A DNA stretch of 64,000 bases from Siminovitchia fordii DSM 16014 = CIP 108821 (GTDB lineage Bacteria > Bacillota > Bacilli > Bacillales > Bacillaceae_C), in NCBI RefSeq assembly GCF_000374565.1, contig NZ_KB894685.1, positions 472,221 through 536,220 of the forward strand, read 5' to 3'. The notes under the pieces were generated by a model. The model worked only from the letters and a program-made list of their open reading frames with translations. It made no database searches and had not been told where the DNA came from. Positions 7,784 through 16,022 of the stretch are shown here, piece by piece (within the stretch, counting starts at the first letter, position 1; each line of letters opens with the position of its first letter). The position numbers and the translations under genes were made by a program.

Positions 7784-8569
7784 ATGGAGCCTATCGTCAG
7801 AGATCGTCTGCAAGTACTGAGATACAACGGAGAAAAACTTATAGAAATAGAGGATCAGGCTGCTGTAGAATATCCGCTTACAATCCATATCGATAATGAA
7901 GAATTCGCAACAGTCGTCTGCACTCCTGCAAATTTGAAAGAGCTTGTAATCGGCTTTTTGGCATCCGAAGGAATGATCAGAAATATCGGAGACATCTCTT
8001 CCTTTGATATAGATGAACATCAGGGATTTGCCTATGTAGAATTAAAAGTAAAGCAAGTGATCAGCAAAGAATATTACTCGAAACGGATGATTGGTTCGTG
8101 CTGTGGTAAAAGCCGACAATTTTACTTCTACAATGATGCTAAAACGGCCAAAACAATCATGACCAGGCAAAAAATCTCTGCTGGGCAGTGCTTGAAACTG
8201 ATGGAAAAAATGCAGAAAAGTTCAGAAGAGTTCCAGCGTACAGGCGGTGTACACAATGCAGCCTTATGCACTGAGGATGAGCTGCTTTTTAGTTATTCCG
8301 ATATAGGCCGTCATAATGCCTTGGATAAAATATTCGGCTACTGCATTATTAACAACATATCCTTAAAAGATAAAATAATCGTTTTTAGCGGAAGAATTTC
8401 GTCCGAAATCGTATTGAAGGTTGCCAAAATCGGAGCAGGCATACTGATCTCAAAATCAGCTCCAACGACCTTAGGAATTGATTTAGCGCATGACCTAGGC
8501 ATTACTGCGATAGGATTTGCAAGGAACAACCAATTGAACATTTACACACACCCTGAACGGATTGTCTAG
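7784..8569 (+). CDS. fdhD: Formate dehydrogenase accessory sulfurtransferase FdhD
   Basis: The protein has 261 residues, the normal FdhD length. FdhD transfers sulfur from a cysteine desulfurase to the bis-MGD cofactor, a modification needed for formate dehydrogenase activity. The reactive cysteine motif is visible as G-S-C-C-G-K-S with Cys106 and Cys107. Other conserved blocks include the T-G-G-V-H-x-A segment, D-I-G-R-H-N-A-x-D-K, and the C-terminal S-x-x-A-P-T segment. It starts 12 bp after fdhF with a good AAGGTGG site, so the two are co-transcribed. Its presence supports assigning the upstream enzyme to the formate dehydrogenase class rather than another molybdoenzyme. Confidence 0.93.
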   Translation: MEPIVRDRLQVLRYNGEKLIEIEDQAAVEYPLTIHIDNEEFATVVCTPANLKELVIGFLASEGMIRNIGDISSFDIDEHQGFAYVELKVKQVISKEYYSKRMIGSCCGKSRQFYFYNDAKTAKTIMTRQKISAGQCLKLMEKMQKSSEEFQRTGGVHNAALCTEDELLFSYSDIGRHNALDKIFGYCIINNISLKDKIIVFSGRISSEIVLKVAKIGAGILISKSAPTTLGIDLAHDLGITAIGFARNNQLNIYTHPERIV

Positions 8570-8590
8570 GCGGAGTGTGTTCCACAATCG

Positions 8591-8628
8591 AGCCGGGGGA
8601 GGTCCCTCCCCCCGGTTCTTTCTTTTTT
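8591..8628 (+). terminator. Terminator of the formate operon
   Basis: AGCCGGGGGAGG pairs with CCTCCCCCCGGTT (one bulged C) and is followed by CTTTCTTTTTT. It is located 22 bp after fdhD. Confidence 0.85.
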
Positions 8629-8636
8629 CAAACCAA

Positions 8637-8664
8637 AAAGACGCCCTTCATTGAAAGCGTCTTT
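8637..8664 (-). terminator. Terminator after ykuV
   Basis: AAAGACGC and GCGTCTTT form an 8-bp stem. On the minus strand it ends in a T run, just past the ykuV stop. Together with the adjacent fdhD terminator it separates two convergent units. Confidence 0.75.
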
Positions 8665-8672
8665 CCTTAACT

Positions 8673-9128
8673 TTATTCTTTTTTCTCCAATTCGCCCAAC
8701 ACACGGTTCACCCGTTTTTCAAGCATTTTCATTCCGCCGCCTCCGGCTTGGAAATGGCGTAATTGTCCGTCTTTATCAAACACATAATATGCAGGCACAT
8801 ATTCATTTTGAAATGCATCAGCCAGTTTCAATTGGCTGTCTATAAAGATAGGCTGCGTAATGCCATGCTCATTCGCAACTTTTTTTATTTCTTCAATATC
8901 AAGATCGTTTTCGGATCTTGGCATATGGACAGCAACTACATTCAATTTATCTTTATAATCGTCACGGAATTGATTTACCTGCGGCATGGCTTCTTTACAG
9001 AGATGACAACTGATGGACCAATAGTGAATTAATGTAGGCTTCTCCCCTATCAAGTCTTCTTTTGTCTTCTGGCCGTTAAGCCATTCGGTTGCACCTTCCA
9101 GTTCGGGCATAGGTTCACGCAATTTCAT
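8673..9128 (-). CDS. ykuV: Thiol-disulfide oxidoreductase YkuV
   Basis: The protein has 151 residues and a thioredoxin/TlpA-like fold. The redox site W-S-I-S-C-H-L-C-K carries Cys41 and Cys44, and the whole sequence runs close to B. subtilis YkuV, including the M-K-L-R-x-P-M-P-E-L start and the Y-V-P-A-Y-Y-V-F-D-K segment with its cis-proline. YkuV is a cytosolic thiol-disulfide reductase. There is no signal peptide, consistent with cytosolic action. The ATG at 9128 is used because AGAGAGGG lies 8 nt upstream and it matches the family start; the frame is open to 9185 without support. It neighbours ykuU, as in B. subtilis, but a repeat element lies between them here. Confidence 0.92.
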   Translation of the reverse strand: MKLREPMPELEGATEWLNGQKTKEDLIGEKPTLIHYWSISCHLCKEAMPQVNQFRDDYKDKLNVVAVHMPRSENDLDIEEIKKVANEHGITQPIFIDSQLKLADAFQNEYVPAYYVFDKDGQLRHFQAGGGGMKMLEKRVNRVLGELEKKE

Positions 9129-9189
9129 CAAGCGATCCCTCTCTTCTTTGGAAAATTTTAAGCTCTGATATAGAAAGACAGACACGAAA

Positions 9190-9460
9190 AGTGCCTGTCC
9201 TATTCAATGCTAAGCTACACCGCCTAACCTAATCTCACGGGGTCACAAACCAATTGCCTGTAACGGCTGGAGTACTGCCTCTTCAGGAATCGGGCTGCGC
9301 CTTTCAGTGTTGATCAGGGCGCTTACGCTTTTCTAATGTCCAGCTCCAGCGCCTAGCCCCTCGAGGTCATAAGTCCATTCCCTGTGGTGGCTGAAAAGCT
9401 GCCTCCTCGGGAATCGACTTATGCTTGTCGGGGCCGGTCAAGGCGCTTTCGCTTTTCTAT
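9190..9460. repeat. Two tandem units of a Bacillaceae-type interspersed palindromic repeat
   Basis: The second unit (about 9340-9460) is well kept. It opens with CCAGCTCCAGCGCCTAGCCCC and ends with GGCGCTTTCGCTTTTC. Its arms are complementary: AGCGCC with GGCGCT, GCCCC with GGGGC, CATAAGTC with GACTTATG, and ATTCCC with GGGAAT, giving a long imperfect hairpin. The first unit (about 9190-9340) shows the same order with many changes and ends in GGCGCTTACGCTTTTC. From memory, sequences of this type are scattered between genes in many Bacillus relatives. No transposase is present, so it is a non-autonomous repeat. It separates ykuU from ykuV. Confidence 0.7.
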
Positions 9461-9461
9461 A

Positions 9462-10010
9462 TTAAACGTTCAGTGTTTCTTGGCCAGGTCTCCAGTTTGC
9501 AGGGCAAAGTCCGCCTGTTTGTAAAGCTTGAAGTACGCGAAGAGTCTCGTCCACGTCACGTCCGATGTTGTTGTGGTTGACAACAGAATACATCAATTCA
9601 CCTTCCGGGTTGATGATGTACAATCCGCGAAGTGCAATACCTTCTTCTTCGATCAGTACTCCGTATTCACGGGAAACAATATGGTTAGTGTCCGCAGCAA
9701 GCGGGTATTTCAAATCGCCAAGACCATTGTCCTTGCGATCAGTGTTAATCCAAGCCAAGTGAGTGTGGATTGTGTCTGTGGAAACTCCAATCACTTCAGC
9801 ATCCAGATCTTCGAATTCGTCATAACGGTCGGAAAGTGCCGTGATTTCTGTTGGGCAAACAAATGTGAAGTCCATTGGATAGAAAAATAGAACTGTCCAT
9901 TTGTCGTTCTTCATGTTCTCTTCCAGACTTACTTTACCAAATTCCTTGTTTGGCATTACTGCTTCCATTTCAAAGCGTGGTGCTTGTTTTCCTACCATAC
10001 GTTCTGCCAC
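9462..10010 (-). CDS. ykuU: 2-Cys peroxiredoxin YkuU (AhpC/Prx1 type)
   Basis: The protein has 182 residues. The peroxidatic Cys52 lies in F-T-F-V-C-P-T-E and the resolving Cys169 in G-G-L-C-P-A-N-W, as in typical 2-Cys peroxiredoxins that reduce H2O2, organic peroxides and peroxynitrite. It is closer to B. subtilis YkuU than to AhpC, and no AhpF gene is adjacent; the neighbouring thiol oxidoreductase YkuV is a possible partner. The start is a GTG at 10010, 8 nt after GGAGGG. The C-terminal extension after the resolving Cys is short. A strong SigmaA promoter with a PerR-like box precedes it. Confidence 0.92.
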   Translation of the reverse strand: MAERMVGKQAPRFEMEAVMPNKEFGKVSLEENMKNDKWTVLFFYPMDFTFVCPTEITALSDRYDEFEDLDAEVIGVSTDTIHTHLAWINTDRKDNGLGDLKYPLAADTNHIVSREYGVLIEEEGIALRGLYIINPEGELMYSVVNHNNIGRDVDETLRVLQALQTGGLCPANWRPGQETLNV

Positions 10011-10094
10011 AGTAAAATCCCTCCGTAAATAATATAATATTTAACTGAGAAAAACCTATGTATGTTCTCAGTGTACAACCTCATCACAATTGTT

Positions 10095-10144
10095 ATTATA
10101 GGATAATCAGTAAGCCAAGTCAACATTAATTATAATAAATTTAA
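10095..10144 (-). promoter_or_regulatory. SigmaA promoter of ykuU with a PerR-like box
   Basis: On the minus strand TTGACT (10118-10123) and TATAAT (10095-10100) are separated by 17 nt, a near-consensus SigmaA promoter. Just upstream of the -35, 10130-10144 fits the PerR/Fur-family pattern TTATAAT-N-ATTATAA at about 12 of 14 positions. The promoter call is strong; the PerR assignment is inference from similarity and from the peroxiredoxin downstream. Confidence 0.6.
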
Positions 10145-10338
10145 ATAAAAAATCATTACTAATTAATGCGTTTACTCTATTTCACTTTATTATGTATCCC
10201 ATAAAAACGGATAAATATTCCTCTATCTTCAGTCTACCATGACTTATATCGACAACAAAACAAAATGCTCCGCAAAAGAAGCAGGGAATCGCTATATTAT
10301 TTTATAAAAAATGCGCTTCAAAAGGCGGAGGCTATCGA

Positions 10339-11220
10339 TCATTCCGGGTGGGCATCATTAAATTCACGGACAACTTCCAAAAATGCCTGAACCTGTCTCA
10401 ATTCAAAAGCGGAATCATAACCAAGCAGCCAAGTGTCACGTTTGATAGGCATCCCCTTTTCATCCATGAGAGGAATTTGATACATGTTTTTATCTGGGCC
10501 ATTCAGTGTGATAGCCGGCAGGATGGCATACCCGATTCCATTGTATGCCATTTGCTTGCATGTCTCGATCTGGTCTACAACAATGGTTCTTTTCGGTGCA
10601 GTCTGAAATTGGCGGTGCCACCAATCCTGGATTTCCTGGTAATAATTCGAATCACTTTTGAACTGGATGAAAGGACGGTCGGTTTGGAGTACCTGGTCAA
10701 CTTTTTTGATTTCCCTGTCCACTAGATAGAGGCTATCCTCGAACAAATGATGTTTTGAACTTTTCCAATCCGTCGCTCCTCTGATGATGCCGATATGTAC
10801 ATCCCCTCCGTAAAGCGCCTTAAGGATTTCACTGCTCCATCCGGTTATAAGGGAAATCTTCGCATTGGGGTACAAACTCACAAACTTCTTCAGGACTTTC
10901 GGAAGCCAATTTTGACCAACTATCGAAGCACATGCTATTTTTAATGTCCCATGCACATGCGTTTCAAGAGCCTGTATTTCTTCGACTACCCGTTCTTCCT
11001 TCTCAAGCATCTCTTTTGCAAATTTAACGACAATCTCTCCGGACGGAGTAAGGATCAAACCTTTTTGTGAGCGGATAAATAGTTTCGTCCCCCATTGCTT
11101 CTCGATATTTTGCAGCCGTTGGGACAAAGCAGGCTGGGAAACAAAAAGCTTCTCCGCTGCCTTTCGCATATTCATTTCTTCGGCAAGCACGGTTAAAAAC
11201 CGTAGATCTGTATTGGACAT
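10339..11220 (-). CDS. ccpC: LysR-family catabolite regulator CcpC
   Basis: The protein has 293 residues. It has an N-terminal winged helix-turn-helix (about residues 3-60, with N-M-R-K-A-A-E-x-L-F-V-S-Q-P-A-L-S-Q-R-L) and a LysR substrate-binding domain. It closely follows B. subtilis CcpC, including I-S-L-I-T-G-W-S-S-E, H-I-G-I-I-R-G and D-Q-I-E-T-C-K-Q-M-A. CcpC represses citrate synthase and aconitase genes and responds to citrate. In B. subtilis it lies next to ykuL; here two MFS genes sit between them. The start at 11220 matches the family and is separated from the upstream MFS gene by 30 bp, so it may be read from the same transcript. Confidence 0.92.
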   Translation of the reverse strand: MSNTDLRFLTVLAEEMNMRKAAEKLFVSQPALSQRLQNIEKQWGTKLFIRSQKGLILTPSGEIVVKFAKEMLEKEERVVEEIQALETHVHGTLKIACASIVGQNWLPKVLKKFVSLYPNAKISLITGWSSEILKALYGGDVHIGIIRGATDWKSSKHHLFEDSLYLVDREIKKVDQVLQTDRPFIQFKSDSNYYQEIQDWWHRQFQTAPKRTIVVDQIETCKQMAYNGIGYAILPAITLNGPDKNMYQIPLMDEKGMPIKRDTWLLGYDSAFELRQVQAFLEVVREFNDAHPE

Positions 11221-11250
11221 ATAAAAACCTCTTGATTCAAGTATTTATTC

Positions 11251-12756
11251 TTATGCCTCCGCTCTGCTTTTTTTGGGGAGGAGAAGTACCAAAAAGAAAC
11301 TGATGATACCGAACATAAGTACAGCTATATAAACAGAGTGCAAGGAGTATGATAGCCCCTCCTGCAGCAGACTTTTAAACGATTCACCCAATTCGGCCCG
11401 ATGTTCCTCCGTAAGTAGCATATTGGTGGAATCCAGCGTGAGGTTTTGACCTGTCTTTCCCCCGTGCTCCGCAAAATAACGGAGGATCTGGCCATTGAGA
11501 ATTCCACCAAGCAAAGCAGCACCAACAGTATTGCCCAAATTTCTCATAAACATATTTGATGCAGTTGTGATACCACGCTGCTTCCAATCCACAGACCCTT
11601 GTATGAGTACTATAAATGAAGTGCTTGTCAGCCCCATTCCGACTCCTACACAAAAGGAGGATAAGGCAGCTCCCGCAGGTCCGGCTGACGGTACAATCGT
11701 AACGAACAGTCCACCCCCGGCAACAAGAAAAATGCCGCCGACAAAGGATGTGGAACGATAGCCAATTTTTACGATCAATCTACCGGCAGCTGTTGATGCC
11801 AGTGGCCAGCCGATGGACATTGCAGTTAATGTAAAACCAGCAATAGTAGCACTTTTTTCCATTACGCCTTGAACATATGCAGGTAAAAAGCTTGAAATTC
11901 CAATTAACATCAAGCCTGTTGTAAAAGAGACTAGGTTGGCAATCAAAATGGGCCTAAGCCTCCAAATCTTCAAAGGCACCATAGGCTCAGCCGCCCTGCT
12001 CTCTTGTAAAATAAACAATAGGAAGGCTGCTGTTGCAATGATGGCAAGTGTGAGCACCTGAGGAGAGGACCAAGAGAACCGGACGCCGCCCTCCACCAAA
12101 ATAATCATGAAAGAGGAAATGGTTACAGTCAGAAGGCCTGCACCAGCATAGTCGATATCCGGCTTCTTTTTCTCAATTGTTTCATGCAAAAAAAGCCAAA
12201 TGCCGATAATGGACAGGACACCTAACGGAATACTTACCCAAAATACCCATCTCCAGCTTATGTACTCTACAAGGAGCCCGCCTACTGCCGGTCCCATGAT
12301 AGCAGAAATTCCCCAGACGCTTGATAAATACCCTTGTACATGGGCACGTTCTTCTGCTGTATAAATATCTCCAACGATTGTTGTTGCAATCGGCATCACC
12401 GCCCCGGCACCCAACCCTTGGATGAGCCTAAAGATTATAAGCTGCTCCATAGAACTCGAGAGGCCGCATAAAATTGATCCGATAAGGAAAATACTGATTC
12501 CTATTGTTAAAATTGGCTTTCTACCATAAAGGTCTGACAATTTCCCATAGATAAGAACTGTAATTGTATTCATTAATAAATATGCGGAGAAAACCCAACT
12601 GTAGTGGGCAAATCCTCCCAAATCCCCAATGATGGCTGGCATGGCGGTGGCAACAATTGTCGCTTCGACAGCACCTATGAACATTGCCAGCATAACAGCA
12701 GCAAGTACATATGGGCGTTTGGTACGGCTTGGGATATTCTTTGCCAACTCCCCCAT
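11251..12756 (-). CDS. DHA2-family MFS multidrug efflux transporter (EmrB/QacA type)
   Basis: The protein has about 501 residues with 14 predicted membrane helices. The DHA2 drug:proton antiporter motifs are present: L-D-x-T-I-V-x-x-A-like V-E-A-T-I-V-A-T-A-M-P in helix 1, G-K-L-S-D-L-Y-G-R-K-P between helices 2 and 3, and R-x-x-Q-G-x-G-A-G in helix 4. The likely role is proton-driven export of lipophilic drugs. ATG 12756 is used because AAGGAG lies 8 nt upstream; the upstream frame to 12813 is acidic and overlaps poorly with the family start. It follows the Bcr/CflA gene by 32 bp, so the pair is probably one unit, perhaps extending into ccpC. Confidence 0.88.
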   Translation of the reverse strand: MGELAKNIPSRTKRPYVLAAVMLAMFIGAVEATIVATAMPAIIGDLGGFAHYSWVFSAYLLMNTITVLIYGKLSDLYGRKPILTIGISIFLIGSILCGLSSSMEQLIIFRLIQGLGAGAVMPIATTIVGDIYTAEERAHVQGYLSSVWGISAIMGPAVGGLLVEYISWRWVFWVSIPLGVLSIIGIWLFLHETIEKKKPDIDYAGAGLLTVTISSFMIILVEGGVRFSWSSPQVLTLAIIATAAFLLFILQESRAAEPMVPLKIWRLRPILIANLVSFTTGLMLIGISSFLPAYVQGVMEKSATIAGFTLTAMSIGWPLASTAAGRLIVKIGYRSTSFVGGIFLVAGGGLFVTIVPSAGPAGAALSSFCVGVGMGLTSTSFIVLIQGSVDWKQRGITTASNMFMRNLGNTVGAALLGGILNGQILRYFAEHGGKTGQNLTLDSTNMLLTEEHRAELGESFKSLLQEGLSYSLHSVYIAVLMFGIISFFLVLLLPKKSRAEA

Positions 12757-12788
12757 TATTCCATCTCCTTTTTTATCTGTGTCATCGT

Positions 12789-14003
12789 CTACTTGGTCCG
12801 GCTGAGAAGGCAATAAAAGAATAAGGCAAATATATGGCAGGCGGTCATAATAATGCCCATCGGCAATATACTGGCGCTGCCTAGGCCTGCAAGCGGGGCA
12901 GCCGCTGCTCCAAATACATGAGGCATAAGTCCATGGAGCGCAGCGGCACTGCCGGCCGTTTTCTCCTTATCGGACATGGCAAGTGAAAATGATGTTGTTC
13001 CGACAATTCCGACGGTCGATACTGAGAAGAAAAGTGGAATCAAAACAAAGATCAGGCCCGCATTGAACATAAGCATCAGAAAAAGGGCTATGCTGCTAGC
13101 TACAGCCATTATCAGACCTATCGCTAATAGCTTTTTTTCATGGACCCTGCCTGCAAGCCATCCGGTTATTTGTGCAGAAGCAATAATTCCAGCCCCATTC
13201 AGGGCAAACAACAGACTGAAGGCCTGTGGGGATAATTTAAAGTGTTCCTGCAGCAAAAACGGTGAGCCGGCTATGTATACGAACATGGAAGCCATAACGA
13301 ACCCTTGCGCCAAACAATAACCCATAAAAACTTTATCCTTTATAAGAAAAGAAAAGGTACTGAACATATTTCCGATGCCGCCTTCAGAACGGTTGGATTC
13401 CGGCAGCGTTTCAGGGAGACCCCAGAGGACTGAGATCAACATAACAGCTCCGATGACAGAAAGAACCCCAAAAATCCCTTGCCACGGCATGATGGACAGC
13501 AACTGTCCTCCCGCTACAGGGGCTGCAATCGGAGCAGCTCCATTGACGAGCATCAACAAAGCGAAGAACTTTGTAAGCTCAACTCCTGAATACAGATCAC
13601 GTGCCACTGCCCTGGCAATCACGATACCCGCAGCAGCAGAGGCACCCTGTATAAATCTCATGGCAATTAATCCCCAAATACTCGGCATGGCCATGCAAAG
13701 TAAAGAGGCGATCGTAAAAACAATCAACCCTGCCACCAAAGGCTTTTTTCGTCCTCTGGCGTCACTTAGCGGGCCGACAATAAGCTGCCCGGCAGCCATA
13801 CCCAACAAAAAAGCAGTGAGTGTCAGTTGAGCCGAGGAAGCATTCGTCTGAAAACCAGCAGCCAGATCAGGCAAGCCAGGAAGATACATATCGACCGAAA
13901 GCGGTCCAAAAGCTGTCAACGAACCAAGGATGACAGCGGCCCATAAGCGATTCATTTTAGGATGTGAAACAACAGAATAATGATGTAGAGCAGAACCCTT
14001 CAT
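12789..14003 (-). CDS. Bcr/CflA family MFS drug efflux transporter
   Basis: The protein has 404 residues and 12 membrane helices. Diagnostic Bcr/CflA features are F-G-P-L-S-V-D-M-Y-L-P-G-L-P in helix 1, Q-L-I-V-G-P-L-S-D-A-x-G-R-K between helices 2 and 3, and R-F-I-Q-G-x-x-A-A-A-G near residue 115. Bcr exports bicyclomycin and some other drugs, and CflA exports chloramphenicol or florfenicol. A strong GGAGGGGGGAG site precedes the ATG at 14003. It begins the two-gene MFS insert within an otherwise B. subtilis-like order (cbpB to ccpC). A cbpB terminator lies just upstream, so it needs its own promoter, which I did not locate confidently. Confidence 0.88.
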   Translation of the reverse strand: MKGSALHHYSVVSHPKMNRLWAAVILGSLTAFGPLSVDMYLPGLPDLAAGFQTNASSAQLTLTAFLLGMAAGQLIVGPLSDARGRKKPLVAGLIVFTIASLLCMAMPSIWGLIAMRFIQGASAAAGIVIARAVARDLYSGVELTKFFALLMLVNGAAPIAAPVAGGQLLSIMPWQGIFGVLSVIGAVMLISVLWGLPETLPESNRSEGGIGNMFSTFSFLIKDKVFMGYCLAQGFVMASMFVYIAGSPFLLQEHFKLSPQAFSLLFALNGAGIIASAQITGWLAGRVHEKKLLAIGLIMAVASSIALFLMLMFNAGLIFVLIPLFFSVSTVGIVGTTSFSLAMSDKEKTAGSAAALHGLMPHVFGAAAAPLAGLGSASILPMGIIMTACHIFALFFYCLLSRTK

Positions 14004-14036
14004 GACTCCCCCCCTCCAAATCTGGCAATAAAATTA

Positions 14037-14056
14037 GGCTCCCGAAAAAGGGAGCC
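14037..14056 (-). terminator. Terminator after cbpB
   Basis: GGCTCCC and GGGAGCC form a 7-bp stem with a 6-nt loop. On the minus strand it is followed by TAATTTT. It lies about 20 bp past the cbpB stop. Confidence 0.8.
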
Positions 14057-14077
14057 GCCTTCTTGAACACTTTTACA

Positions 14078-14506
14078 TTAAAGTTGCAATTTCAGCTCTT
14101 TTAAAAGGGCTCTTCTTGTAACAATGCCTTCAAAGTATCCCTCTTCGTCAAGAACACATAAAAAAGGATGGTCGATAAGCAGACCAACTGCTTTTTTAAA
14201 ATGATCACGGAGCATAACAATCGGAATATTTACAGCCATGACGTCCTCGACTTTTTTATCACTAAGCTTCTCGAATTCAATCCTTTCAAGTCCAAGAATC
14301 GATTCTGTAATGATGGCAGAACTAATTAAACCGTGTAATTTAAAACGGGCATCAAGCACCGGTATAGCAGAATAGCCACTCTTTGTCAAAACGAGCAAAG
14401 CATGCTCTAAATTATTTCCTATTTGCACGTGGGCCACTTTTTCAGACGGAATCATGTAGTCACTGATCTTCGGTTCTGTAAACGCCTGACTTTTCAAGGA
14501 AATCAT
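14078..14506 (-). CDS. cbpB: Cyclic-di-AMP-binding CBS protein CbpB (DarB, YkuL)
   Basis: The protein has 142 residues made of two CBS domains (about 14-75 and 85-140). It closely follows B. subtilis YkuL/DarB, including the K-V-A-H-V-Q-x-G-N-N-L-E-H-A-L-L-V-L segment and G-L-E-R-I-E-F-E-K-L. DarB/CbpB binds c-di-AMP. When free of the nucleotide it activates the (p)ppGpp synthetase Rel and pyruvate carboxylase, linking potassium status to metabolism. This fits the ktrD potassium transporter found later in the window. It is monocistronic with its own terminator. Confidence 0.93.
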   Translation of the reverse strand: MISLKSQAFTEPKISDYMIPSEKVAHVQIGNNLEHALLVLTKSGYSAIPVLDARFKLHGLISSAIITESILGLERIEFEKLSDKKVEDVMAVNIPIVMLRDHFKKAVGLLIDHPFLCVLDEEGYFEGIVTRRALLKELKLQL

Positions 14507-14638
14507 CTTTAAACTCCCTCATCTCTTTACAAAATCGTTCTAATATCATTTTACCATAAATTTAGAAAAGGGAAACAAATCTGTCATATGAAAAATCATT
14601 TTAAAGAAAATGTGAGACCGCCTTCAAGGTTAAAAAGT

Positions 14639-14664
14639 CTTCCGCTTCAAGGAGCAAGCGGAAG
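14639..14664 (-). terminator. Terminator after ykuJ
   Basis: CTTCCGCTT and AAGCGGAAG form a perfect 9-bp stem. On the minus strand it is followed by a T run. It lies 10 bp after the ykuJ stop. Confidence 0.8.
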
Positions 14665-14673
14665 GCAAAAAGT

Positions 14674-14928
14674 TTAACGATACGCTTTTTCTTCTTGTAC
14701 AATATCGAATATTTCTATAGCTGCAGCATCAATGTCGTCAAATTGATATGTCTGCTTATTTTTATCCTTATCGTATTCTTCCACTTCGAATGTTCCTGTA
14801 CCCGAAAAGTATTTCACCTGGCAGATGACTTTCCCGTTCACTTCAAATTGTCTTTGAGGAACTTCCTCTTGGCCCTCCATACTTTGCATTGTTTGCAGTC
14901 TTTGAATTATACCTAATAATTGTGACAT
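14674..14928 (-). CDS. ykuJ: YkuJ family protein
   Basis: The protein has 84 residues, the usual length of YkuJ (DUF1797 family). This is a small conserved Bacillus protein of unknown role with a solved alpha/beta fold. The N-terminal L-x-x-I-x-x-R-L-x-x-M helix, the central F-E-V-N-G-K-x-I-C-x-V-x-Y strand and the C-terminal F-D-D-I-D-A-A-A-I-E-I-F segment are visible. It starts with a reasonable GGGG site upstream and is followed by a strong terminator. Its neighbours cbpB and ykyB are from the same B. subtilis neighbourhood. Confidence 0.88.
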   Translation of the reverse strand: MSQLLGIIQRLQTMQSMEGQEEVPQRQFEVNGKVICQVKYFSGTGTFEVEEYDKDKNKQTYQFDDIDAAAIEIFDIVQEEKAYR

Positions 14929-15118
14929 GTTTTAACCCCTTTCTTTGGGAAGACACACTTATTATAAAAGAAGCCCCTCAAACAATGCAAATCGTTTATT
15001 TTTTGCGTTACCGCAAATTTACACAAAAAAATTAGACAGGATGAACCTGCCTAAAACTATTTCCCCCGGAAGACCTTTTTAAAACCACTCATTGATATAT
15101 CACTAGTGAAAAAATCGT

Positions 15119-15340
15119 CTATTGATCTTCCTTAATATTCAACAATGACTCATTCAATTTCTTTAACGATCTGATAATTGTTTTCTTTCGATTATACCCT
15201 TTGACGTTTACGGAAACTCCATTCATGCTAGTAAATACTTGACCCCATGAACCGTAGGGCTTAAATCCGTAAATATAAATTTTGATAACACCTGATTTTG
15301 AAGGCAGGAAAACAGCTTCATAATCTTTACTTTTTTTCAT
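15119..15340 (-). CDS. Small hypothetical protein
   Basis: The protein has 73 residues and is strongly basic (many Lys/Arg), with an alternating beta-like pattern (I-K-I-Y-I-Y-G-F) in the first half and a basic helix at the end. I do not recognise a family. It is likely to be real because GGAAGGAG lies at good spacing before the ATG and it lies on the same strand as ykuJ in a gap otherwise without genes. A SigmaA-type promoter is not obvious. It could be a small nucleic-acid-binding protein judging only by charge; this is a guess. Confidence 0.5.
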   Translation of the reverse strand: MKKSKDYEAVFLPSKSGVIKIYIYGFKPYGSWGQVFTSMNGVSVNVKGYNRKKTIIRSLKKLNESLLNIKEDQ

Positions 15341-15560
15341 TCCTGCATCTCCTTCCCTGCAAGCTTTCTTAGCTATATGTCAATTAATCGTTGTAAATTC
15401 CTCTATCACCGACACAGTTAATATACACCTGGCATGCTCGGTTTTCAAGTAAAAATTAAGTTGTTATTCATCTTTAAACAAGGCACGTCTTTTCATTCCA
15501 ATTGCATAATGATATAATTGTTAATAAATTTCTATCAATTAAAGAAAGGAGAACCGACTT

Positions 15561-16022
15561 GTGGATCCGGATAACAGAAGAACTACTCCACTAGTACCGA
15601 CCATTGAGAATCTGTCTCAGGCTATTTTCACGGTCAACAGACACGCAAAAACAGCCATTAATCCGAAATTCCTATATAACCTGAAGAAACAGGCACTTGA
15701 AAAAATGATCAGGGAAGGAAAAGCGTCAAAAACCGGACTGCATTTTTCAAGAAACCCGAAATTCAGCCAGCAGCAATCAGATGTATTAGTCAAATGCGGA
15801 GATTACACATTTCATATCCCGCCTACAAAGGAAGATTTTGAACAATTACCTCATTTAGGCCATCTTGATCAACATTCCCGCAATCCAAAAACTCGCATGT
15901 CGCTAAGTAAAGCGAAACAACTCCTTCAAGATTATACCGGTCTCAAAGAACCCAGACAAGAACATCAAAAAAGGTCGCAGCAGAAGCCAGTGTTTAAAAA
16001 ATTGGGGGACAGTTTTTTTTGA
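15561..16022 (+). CDS. ykyB: YkyB family protein
   Basis: About 153 residues, closely following B. subtilis YkyB. The conserved start P-T-I-E-N-L-S-x-A-I-x-T-V-N-R-H-A-K-T-A, the G-L-H-F-S-x-N-P-x-F-S-Q-Q-Q-S-D-V-L block and the C-terminal K-P-V-F-K-K-L-G-x-S-x-F are visible. The function is unknown. The start is a GTG at 15561 with AAAGGAG 9 nt upstream. The last codons include an eight-T run directly before the stop, which could be slippery for polymerase. It is the rightmost member of the yku-like block. Confidence 0.9.
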   Translation: MDPDNRRTTPLVPTIENLSQAIFTVNRHAKTAINPKFLYNLKKQALEKMIREGKASKTGLHFSRNPKFSQQQSDVLVKCGDYTFHIPPTKEDFEQLPHLGHLDQHSRNPKTRMSLSKAKQLLQDYTGLKEPRQEHQKRSQQKPVFKKLGDSFF

